Shown here piece after piece: positions 36,496-43,314 of a stretch of DNA of 43,314 nt. A program made the translations under genes and the position numbers. The stretch covers positions 1 to 43,314 of the forward strand of contig JBAXLO010000009.1 of the NCBI GenBank assembly GCA_037134755.1, in the 5' to 3' direction. The notes under the pieces are model-generated. The model was not told the origin of the DNA. It saw only the letters and a list, made by a program, of their open reading frames with translations, and did not search any database. This DNA is from JBAXLO01 sp037134755 (lineage in GTDB: Bacteria; Bacteroidota; Bacteroidia; Bacteroidales; JACABE01). How positions within the stretch are numbered: the first letter of the stretch is position 1; the number at the start of each line of letters is the position of its first letter.

Positions 36496-39400
36496 TTTTT
36501 CTTTAGATAAGAGAAAGGATTAATAATATTTGCTCCAATATTTGCATTGTTATAAGCCAATCCATAATCTTGAGAATCTAAATTTCCGTTTCCATCAATA
36601 TCGCATATAACATATCCATTATTAACAATTGGGTCATCAGAATTTGCAGATACATAAATAAATGTAGCATCTGCTGATTCGAGATTGCCATTTTGATTAA
36701 CATCACCACCCCAGATGAATGCATGATTATTATTTATAAACATTCCTCCATCCAAAGCAAATTGAGAGATGTGATTGTAAAAATCATATCTAATAGTATC
36801 AGTAGAGAAATCAACTGAATCACTCCAGGTTTCTATGCTATTTCTATGTTTAATTTCTATATAATGGTATCCGGTTATTCCTGCTGATAATGAAATTGTA
36901 ATTAATCCATTATTATTTAGATTAACTCCATAAAAGACCGTATCAATAGGGAATGAAGAAAGAAGATCAGCAGAAATATTCGTTTTTCTAATCAAAACCG
37001 TAACAGTATCAACTGTAGTTCCAGAGAAATTTTTAAATAAATCACCGGTATCCCAATTTATACCAAGTGTTTGATTCATTAAGCCTGTAGAACTGTTAAA
37101 ATACTCCTGAAGCATTGCTGTTAAATGTAGTATTTTTGAAGAATTAACATTAATGTAATGAGACGATGAAATTCCATCACCACAACTACTATGACCTTTA
37201 ACGCTAATATTTCCGGAAAATGCAAGTGATGCATAATTAACCATTATTGAATTGGAAGAGCTTGTATCACTGTTGCCATTTGGAAATGTCCAGATATATG
37301 AAGTAGCATTTTGTATTGTTGGTACGGTACATACAATCACAGATTGACCTTGATATACTAAAGAATCTGTCATTATTATACCGGCACCTGCTGGTATAAT
37401 GTTAATATTAAATATTAAAGTGGATGAAACTCCATAGCAATTAGTATTTTGTCCTCTAACTTTTATAGTGTCTGTTAACGGACTATTCCCAAAGTTAACA
37501 GTAATGCTATTTGAAGAGCTATTACCTGTTATTGATGCAGGTAATGTCCAGATATAAGTAGCTGCACCCTGAATAGGAGAAACTGTATAAACAACTCCTT
37601 TCTCCCCACTACAAACATTTGTTAATCCCGTTATAATTCCTGCTGTATCGGGTATGTGATTTATTGTTATTGGTAACGATGCTTCAATTCCATCTCCACA
37701 TTTATTATGTCCTTTAACAGTAATATTTCCTGAAATTGCAGAAGTTCCATAATTAACTTTTATGTAATTAGTATTACTTATACCATTTGCTCCTGTTGGT
37801 AAGTTCCATATATAAGAAGTTGCATTTGCAATTTCAGGAACTGAATAGATAACACTATCTTGTCCCTGACAAACTATTGTTTGCCCAGTAATTGCTCCTG
37901 AAGGATCAGGTTGAGTATTAGTAACAATAATTGTATCGATTATAAGCCCTCCATTTCCACACGAATTATGTCCACAAACAGTAAGATACCCTGAATAAGA
38001 AGAAGTACTATAGTTTAATTTAATTGTATCAATTGAATTGCTTCCTGATGCACCTAAAGGCATCGTCCATATATAAGAAGTAGCGTTGTTTATATTTGTA
38101 ACATTATATGAAACATTATTTTGTCCTTTACATACTATATTTTCACCGGTAATAATACCTGATCCCGAAGGTAAAGGATTAACATTAATAAAAATTGAAG
38201 AAGCAATTCCATCTCCCATCAGATTATGTCCCTTAACTTTAATACTATCAGAAATAGCATCGTTACCGAAATTTACAATAATGCTGTTTGTATTACTTGT
38301 TCCTGTTGCACCTGAAGGCAAAGTCCAGATATAAGAATCAACATTTGGTATAACTGGAATAGTGTAAACTACATTGTTTTGACCTTGACATACTGGATTA
38401 TTTCCTGATATTATTCCGGAAGCAAATGGAAGAACCTGAGGATAAACATTCATTATAATTGGATTAGAATTTCCTCCTGAATAACAAGCTGAAGGAACTA
38501 ATGTACAAGTTATTGTATCTCCGTTATTTGGTACATAAGTAAATGTATTTGTAAATAATGAATCTTTTAAACTATTATTTACATGCCATTTATAATTCTG
38601 ACCATTTAAAGGATGGTCAACATTTGCAGTATAAGTTACCAAATAGTCTTGATATGATGGATTACTTGTTGCAACTATATTTATATTTTGAGTAACAGGA
38701 GTAATAGGTGAAGTTACTCCACTTCCACCCAAACTGGTACATCCATTGATGGTTGAAGTTACTGTATAAGTATTTGTATTATAAACAGTAATTGATGATG
38801 ATGTTGCTCCTGTATTCCATAACAAAGAATCAGTTGAAGTGGTTGAAAGTATAGAGTATCCACACCCATTTTGAACCATTACAATTGGAGTAGGAGGTAG
38901 AGGAATAAGGTTAGCTGTACCATTTCCGAAGGCACTTGTACAACCATTTTGGGTTGTAGTAACAGAATACGAGCTTCTATTATATACAGTTATTGAAGAT
39001 GTTGTTTCTCCTGTATTCCATAGCAATGGATCTAATAATGTAGTTGAAAGAACAGAATATCCACAATAATCCTTTACTGTTACAATTGGAGCTGATGGTG
39101 TTTGGTTTACTATAATTGATTTACTAGAAGGTGTACTATTACCACACAAATTAGTCCCTTCAACAGTAATAACTCCATTAACTGAATTAGTGTCGTATGA
39201 AACATTTATACTATTAGTTGAGCTTGTTCCAATAGCTCCGTTAGGTAATGCCCATAAATATGAAGTTGCATTGTCAATTGGGTTTATTGTATAAGTATAT
39301 CCTGATTTATTTGAACATACAATTGGATCTCCAATTATTATACCTGCATCAGTTGGTATTGAATTAACATTTATCATTAATGCTGTGGAAGTACCGTTTC

Positions 39401-41162
39401 CATGTGAATTATATCCATATACTTTAATACTATCACTTTGAGTGTTATTGCCGATATTTACTATGATACTGTTAGTAATACTTGTTCCGATTACACCTGC
39501 TGGCAGTATCCAGTAATAATAATCTGCACCTGCTATTGGAGGAACTGTATAAACGACATCAGTCTGCCCTTTACAAACATTTATTGGTCCTGAAATTGTT
39601 CCTGCATCAGCAGGTAATGGACTTACAGTTATATATAATGAGTCGGATACTCCATTGCCACAATTATTATTCCCTTTTACAGTAATATTCCCGGATACAG
39701 CATTATTATTATAATTAACAGATATAGTATTTGTACTGCTTGTTCCTGTAGCTCCGACCGGTAATGTCCATATATATGAAGTAGCATTGGGGATTGCAGC
39801 TACACTATAAGTAATTCCTGTCTGTTCATTATGAACTAGTTGTTGTCCTATGGGAGTACTTGCATTTTCCGGAACATTAATAATATTTATCATTAATGAA
39901 TCAGATGGCGTCTCACCACAATTATTTTTTGTAATAGCTATAATGTAAGCTGTTCCTATAAAGTTTTCATTCAAATCAACAGTTGCAGTTGTTGCCGATG
40001 TATTATTCCAGTTTATTGTTCCTGCTGATTCAGGATTGATTCGCCATTTATATGTTAATGTGGTATCATGAAGTTTAGTAGTTGTATAATTTATGTTTTG
40101 AGAATTAATACACAAATAAGTTGCTCCTATAGGTTGAGTAGTTTTTGGAGGTGCTACACAAATACTGAAGGTGTCAAGTTGAGTTGTACTCCAACGATTC
40201 AAAGAGTCTTTTGCTCTAATATATAAACTGTGAAAACTACTTGTAAGCATTGATAAATCTGCTGTAAAATTCGAAGTAATTTCCTCGTTATTTGCTGTAG
40301 TAACTGAAGTTCCATTCCCGTATCCCGGGTCTGTATCAAAAAAATATTCTAGTTGTGAAATATTAATACCAGTTGAAGGAGCAAGTTGGGTTAAATGAAA
40401 TGGCATGTTTTGTGTTGTACTCCATTGTCCTTGATCGTCTTTTGTTCTGGTATACAAAATATGAAACTTTTCGTTTGTGTTTTGAAGAGGTATATTAAAA
40501 TTAGTAGAAATAGTATCTGCAAAAACTGTGGTTAATTTAATTCCATTTCCATAACCGGGCTCTGTATCAAAAAAATATTCAAGTTGAGTAATACTTGTTC
40601 CATTTGTATTAAATTTATAAAATGAGGAATTGAGGGTCGAACTCCATCTGTTTTGATCATCTTTTGCCCTAATATACAAAGTATGAAATCCATTGGGAGT
40701 GTTTTGTAAAGGAACAATAAGATTAGTAGATGTTGTATTTGACAATGATGTATTAAACTGCGAACCATTTCCAAATCCTGGATCTGTGTCAATAAAATAT
40801 TCCAATTGTGTGATATTTGATGTATTTGTTGAAAACTTATAAAACGGTACATTCTGAGTTGAACTCCAGTTGTTTTTGCTATCATATACTCTTATAAATA
40901 AGACATGGAAACCATTAGTAGCAGAATTTAAATCAACATTAAAATTAAAATTAACAATATCAGAAACTGGAGCTGTCAATTGAGTACCATTACCAAACCC
41001 AGGGTCATTATCAACAAAATATTCCAAATTAACTATACTGTCTTGTACATTTATGCTATCTGTTATTATTGATGAAGAAATTACTAAATCACTAAAAGTA
41101 TTTTTCCCATTAACATAATAAAAAAAGCATAATATGGTAAATGTAAAGAGAATTTTTTTCAT
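36492..41162 (-). CDS. Large secreted surface protein C (1556 aa), eight PKD-like modules, dockerin-like C-terminus
   Basis: The signal peptide is MKKILFTFTILCFFYYVNG. Four tandem units of about 70-75 residues follow (about 45-335), each with LEYFxDxDPGxGNG and FHxLYIRxKDxxxxWS. Then come eight PKD-like modules of about 83 residues with SYIWxLPxGAxGxS, NSIxVNY and IxVKGxNxCGNG, interrupted in the middle by two copies of a YSVLSTT-LLWNTGxTxSSITVYN unit. The last 214 residues are the module shared with A and B, with loops DVNQNGNLESAD (1487-1498) and DIDGNGNLDSQD (1521-1532) and the end SYLKKK. The internal part is unrelated to A and B, so the C-terminal module is mobile between architectures. 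The same PKD-like module occurs once in the T9SS protein at 11068-12444. The likely role is a surface or matrix adhesin. Confidence 0.9.
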   Translation of the reverse strand: MKKILFTFTILCFFYYVNGKNTFSDLVISSSIITDSINVQDSIVNLEYFVDNDPGFGNGTQLTAPVSDIVNFNFNVDLNSATNGFHVLFIRVYDSKNNWSSTQNVPFYKFSTNTSNITQLEYFIDTDPGFGNGSQFNTSLSNTTSTNLIVPLQNTPNGFHTLYIRAKDDQNRWSSTLNSSFYKFNTNGTSITQLEYFFDTEPGYGNGIKLTTVFADTISTNFNIPLQNTNEKFHILYTRTKDDQGQWSTTQNMPFHLTQLAPSTGINISQLEYFFDTDPGYGNGTSVTTANNEEITSNFTADLSMLTSSFHSLYIRAKDSLNRWSTTQLDTFSICVAPPKTTQPIGATYLCINSQNINYTTTKLHDTTLTYKWRINPESAGTINWNNTSATTATVDLNENFIGTAYIIAITKNNCGETPSDSLMINIINVPENASTPIGQQLVHNEQTGITYSVAAIPNATSYIWTLPVGATGTSSTNTISVNYNNNAVSGNITVKGNNNCGNGVSDSLYITVSPLPADAGTISGPINVCKGQTDVVYTVPPIAGADYYYWILPAGVIGTSITNSIIVNIGNNTQSDSIKVYGYNSHGNGTSTALMINVNSIPTDAGIIIGDPIVCSNKSGYTYTINPIDNATSYLWALPNGAIGTSSTNSINVSYDTNSVNGVITVEGTNLCGNSTPSSKSIIVNQTPSAPIVTVKDYCGYSVLSTTLLDPLLWNTGETTSSITVYNRSSYSVTTTQNGCTSAFGNGTANLIPLPPTPIVMVQNGCGYSILSTTSTDSLLWNTGATSSSITVYNTNTYTVTSTINGCTSLGGSGVTSPITPVTQNINIVATSNPSYQDYLVTYTANVDHPLNGQNYKWHVNNSLKDSLFTNTFTYVPNNGDTITCTLVPSACYSGGNSNPIIMNVYPQVLPFASGIISGNNPVCQGQNNVVYTIPVIPNVDSYIWTLPSGATGTSNTNSIIVNFGNDAISDSIKVKGHNLMGDGIASSIFINVNPLPSGSGIITGENIVCKGQNNVSYNVTNINNATSYIWTMPLGASGSNSIDTIKLNYSTSSYSGYLTVCGHNSCGNGGLIIDTIIVTNTQPDPSGAITGQTIVCQGQDSVIYSVPEIANATSYIWNLPTGANGISNTNYIKVNYGTSAISGNITVKGHNKCGDGIEASLPITINHIPDTAGIITGLTNVCSGEKGVVYTVSPIQGAATYIWTLPASITGNSSSNSITVNFGNSPLTDTIKVRGQNTNCYGVSSTLIFNINIIPAGAGIIMTDSLVYQGQSVIVCTVPTIQNATSYIWTFPNGNSDTSSSNSIMVNYASLAFSGNISVKGHSSCGDGISSSHYINVNSSKILHLTAMLQEYFNSSTGLMNQTLGINWDTGDLFKNFSGTTVDTVTVLIRKTNISADLLSSFPIDTVFYGVNLNNNGLITISLSAGITGYHYIEIKHRNSIETWSDSVDFSTDTIRYDFYNHISQFALDGGMFINNNHAFIWGGDVNQNGNLESADATFIYVSANSDDPIVNNGYVICDIDGNGNLDSQDYGLAYNNANIGANIINPFSYLKKK

Positions 41163-41377
41163 TGCTTTTATTTATTTTTTATTTATAATTAAGACAGGTT
41201 TATTCTTAATAATCGAAAACTATTCATAATTGTAATAATCATTTTTTTTATATAAGAATATTTTAACTTGTTTTAAATGATAAATAAAATAAGAATTTAT
41301 TTAAACGATAATATTATTATTATTTAAATACATTCTTATTAATATGTATGCATTTTAAACATCTTAATTAATAATTG

Positions 41378-42382
41378 TTAATGAATCTTTGCTTTAACAT
41401 TTACATCTAAACCTCCATTAGTAGAACCTGTTGTACTTGAAGTGTTAATCTCATATACCGAAGGACCTGCCGGAATTCCTGATAACACATAAGGCTGGGC
41501 TCCACCAAAAGCCCCACAATCAACTCCATTTATTCCTGCTCCTATAGCAGGTGAACCTGGTTTTAACTTACAGCTTCCATCAGTTGAACCTAATATTACA
41601 TATACATTCGACATATCAACATTAAGTTGGTTATTGTTGCCTACCGGCAATTGCGAACCATTTGAAATATTATTTGAAAAAGCATTATTGGAGCCTAATA
41701 TATTACCTCGATTTATTATATTATTTGTTATAAGAAAATTGTTAACATTTATTGCATCACCAATACTATAACTACCATTTGGACCACTAATAACATTATT
41801 AGTAATTGTTCCTGATATATTATTACCAAGTTCAATCGTTCGGAGTTGATAAATATTACTACCATTAATAATGTTATTACTTATTATAACATTATATATT
41901 GACGCTCCAGTATTATTAACGATTTCCCATTTTATATAATTTTGACAAATTAAGATATTGCTACAACTAATATTACTAGATAGATAAACTGCATAAAGTT
42001 TATTTTTTATAACAGAAATATTGCCACAAGCTATATTAATGCCATTAGTTATTTCAAGACCGGTAATCAAACTTCCGCTACTTCCATTATTTATTGTAAA
42101 ATAGCCAAATTTAGCTGTTACAAGAAGTTTTTGAGTTTGTGGATTTTCAGATAAAAAATACCCCGGTCCTATAATAGTAAGAGGTTTACTTATCGTAATA
42201 TCTCCATAACTTATTGTAGAGCCTTCCACAAAAATAGTGTCGTTGTCATTGGCTGTAGCATAAGCTGAATTCCAATCACTAAAATTGGCATTTATACCCG
42301 GATTGTTGTTTAAACGCCATTTAGTTGCATTTGCATTATAAGCAAGAACTAAAATAATTGAGAGTAAAAAGATTTTTTTCAT
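41378..42382 (-). CDS. Secreted right-handed beta-helix protein
   Basis: This 334-residue protein has a signal peptide (MKKIFLLSIILVLAYNANA). A parallel beta-helix pattern rich in Asn, Ile and Gly follows (for example GTITNNVISGPNGS, FLITNNIINRGN), at roughly residues 50-260. The segment PGSPAIGAGINGVDCGAFGG at about 270-290 is a common closing motif of secreted beta-helix proteins in this phylum. It ends LDVNVKAKIH, with neither a T9SS tail nor the dockerin-like module of its neighbours. The fold is used by carbohydrate-active enzymes and adhesins, but no catalytic residues can be assigned. A -7 box TAAATTTG lies at 42450-42457. Confidence 0.8.
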   Translation of the reverse strand: MKKIFLLSIILVLAYNANATKWRLNNNPGINANFSDWNSAYATANDNDTIFVEGSTISYGDITISKPLTIIGPGYFLSENPQTQKLLVTAKFGYFTINNGSSGSLITGLEITNGINIACGNISVIKNKLYAVYLSSNISCSNILICQNYIKWEIVNNTGASIYNVIISNNIINGSNIYQLRTIELGNNISGTITNNVISGPNGSYSIGDAINVNNFLITNNIINRGNILGSNNAFSNNISNGSQLPVGNNNQLNVDMSNVYVILGSTDGSCKLKPGSPAIGAGINGVDCGAFGGAQPYVLSGIPAGPSVYEINTSSTTGSTNGGLDVNVKAKIH

Positions 42383-42449
42383 TGTTTATTAATTTTATTT
42401 GTGAGTAAATAATTTTTCGGTAAAAGTACAAAAATTGTTTTTAAAATAA

Positions 42450-42457
42450 CAAATTTA
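42450..42457 (-). promoter_or_regulatory. Probable -7 box of the beta-helix protein gene
   Basis: TAAATTTG on the minus strand, about 68 bp before the ATG, fits TAnnTTTG. Its flanks (AAATAAATTTGT) match the box before the T9SS protein gene at 12499-12506, which hints at common control. No TTG element is seen at the expected spacing. Confidence 0.4.
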
Positions 42458-42792
42458 TTTTATCAAAAACAATAATTTAGAATGATTACAAATAAGAATA
42501 GTCTCTTAAAACATTAATAAAAATAATGATTTTTGGGAGAGAGATAGTAATACTATATAGTATTATCAGTATTTTTGTATCTTAGCATGTTATAATGACT
42601 GTTATTATTGATGTTTTTGAGGTTATTAAAAAATAAACAACAATTTTCACAGAGAATATTATTCTTTCTAAAATAATAATTAATTGAATTAACAGTTGTA
42701 AATTAATTCTCGAGACATATATTACTCAATATAACAACACATTAACGATTGAAACATTTGTATCATATATTTTTGCTTATTGAAAAAACACT
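42458..42792. other. Intergenic region with a perfect 18-bp palindrome
   Basis: I find no gene. A perfect palindrome TAATACTATATAGTATTA lies at 42548-42565, followed within five bases by TATTTTTG (42570-42577), a plus-strand -7-like box. A second TATTTTTG lies at 42768-42775, 17 bp before array 4. Confidence 0.5.
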
Positions 42793-43073
42793 TTGAGCAA
42801 CGATAAAAGCATTTGCCGATATGTAAAAAGGATTGTTCGCTATGTTAAAAGCATTAGTCGCTATGTTATAAGGACTGTTCGCTATGTAAAAAGGATTTGT
42901 CGCTATGTTAAAAGCATTCGTCGCTATGTTATAAGGACTGTTCGATATGTTAAAAGCATTTGTCGCTATGTTAAAAGGACTGTTCGTTATGTTAAAAGCA
43001 TTCGTCGATATGTTATAAGGACTGTTCGCTATGATAAAAGCATTAGTCGGTATGTTAAAAGGACTGTTCGTTG
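42793..43073. repeat. Array 4: tandem array of 21-bp units (13 units plus a partial)
   Basis: Units start at 42793 and every 21 bp to 43066 without indels. The core is TCGCTATGTTAAAAG, with variable bases at the unit start and end. Ends alternate between GCATT and GGACT/GGATT, giving a partly dimeric higher order. The open plus-strand frame would encode RYVKSI-type heptapeptides. It starts only at TTG and ends exactly at the array edge, so a protein is unlikely. Sequence and composition differ from arrays 1-3 although the pitch is the same. Confidence 0.92.
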
Positions 43074-43184
43074 AAATATTTGTAATAACACTTAAATCAA
43101 CAATCTTGCTATATAAATATCAAACATATTAGTTTAAACTCCGAATAAAACGCTTCATTAGTCAAACATTTTGAACAATATTAA

Positions 43185-43220
43185 AAAGAGCCGATCTCAA
43201 ACTAATGATAACGGCTCTTT
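43185..43220. terminator. Terminator hairpin between array 4 and the partial paralog P4
   Basis: AAAGAGCCG and CGGCTCTTT form a 9-bp stem with an 18-base loop. It is a near copy of the hairpin after gene C, and the following 30 bases are also copied. Confidence 0.7.
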
Positions 43221-43238
43221 GAATAGATTGCATTAATA

Positions 43239-43262
43239 AGACCTTGTATGCAAGGTCTTTAC
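43239..43262. repeat. REP-like inverted repeat at the stop codon of P4
   Basis: AGACCTTG and CAAGGTCT form an 8-bp stem around TATG, and the right arm GTCTTTAC overlaps the TAA stop of the partial gene. It is the counterpart of 36468-36495 without the extra CAAG. Confidence 0.6.
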
Positions 43263-43314
43263 TTTTTCTTTAGATAAGAGAAAGGATTGATAATATTAGC
43301 CCCAATATTTGCAT
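43259..43314 (-). CDS. Fourth protein with the shared dockerin-like C-terminus (P4, partial)
   Basis: The complement of the last 56 bases reads ANIGANIINPFSYLKKK followed by TAA. This matches the final residues of A, B and especially C (NANIGANIINPF). Only the 3' end is in the window and the gene continues past the right edge. Its downstream flank repeats that of gene C, including both hairpins, so the duplication block extends outside the coding sequence. Confidence 0.9.
   Translation of the reverse strand, partial: ANIGANIINPFSYLKKK

Noticed and set aside
13161..41162. True cellulosome-type dockerins
   Set aside because: The loops resemble type I dockerin calcium loops, but there is no scaffoldin or cohesin in the window and the surrounding module differs, so only 'dockerin-like' is supported.
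11068..42382. Polysaccharide utilisation locus
   Set aside because: No SusC/SusD pair and no recognisable glycosidase or lyase active site is present.
42793..43073. CRISPR or integron-like array
   Set aside because: There are contiguous 21-bp units without unique spacers, and no integrase or cas gene nearby.
42793..43074. 93-residue heptapeptide-repeat frame on array 4
   Set aside because: It starts only at TTG, coincides exactly with the repeat array and has no flanking coding signal.
1..43314. tRNA or rRNA genes
   Set aside because: No cloverleaf or conserved rRNA segment was recognised on either strand by reading.

Overview
The window looks like a chromosomal segment of an AT-rich environmental Bacteroidota with a type IX secretion system. 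The reasons are TAnnTTTG-type promoter boxes, a secreted protein with a T9SS type A C-terminal domain, very large Thr/Ser/Gly-rich surface proteins built from Ig/PKD-like modules, and an S1 protein with an acidic N-terminal extension. Genus and order cannot be read from the sequence.

Layout. (1) 1-4074, plus strand: a type I restriction-modification locus. It holds the last 19 codons of HsdS, then a REP-associated tyrosine transposase (RAYT) carrying REP palindromes inside its own coding sequence, then hsdR, whose start overlaps the RAYT stop (ATGA). (2) 4075-5381: 1.3 kb without a credible gene, containing a degenerate array with a 21-bp pitch, then the rpsA promoter and leader. (3) 5382-10883: housekeeping genes. 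rpsA and rnz are on plus; a glnA-cdaA operon on minus converges on rnz with overlapping stop codons. (4) 11068-43314, minus strand: a secreted-protein island. It holds one T9SS type A protein, three large proteins A (3289 aa), B (3182 aa) and C (1556 aa), the last codons of a fourth relative at the right edge (P4), a secreted beta-helix protein, and a TPR histidine kinase/NarL-type regulator pair between A and B.

A, B, C and the fragment P4 end in the same module (214 aa in the complete copies), which carries two dockerin-like calcium loops and replaces the usual T9SS tail. DNA in this module is identical over 362 bp between A and B and over 245 bp between B and C, which indicates recent gene conversion or duplication.

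The least explained feature is a set of four intergenic arrays (4693-5088, 12668-12940, 36233-36379, 42793-43073). Their sequences are unrelated but all have the same 21-bp pitch, which is two turns of B-DNA or seven codons. Three of them lie just 3' of a gene with the shared C-terminal module, facing its terminator. A second thread is a REP family with an 8-4-4-4-8 palindrome plan, found upstream of and within the RAYT and, in altered form, at the 3' ends of C and P4.
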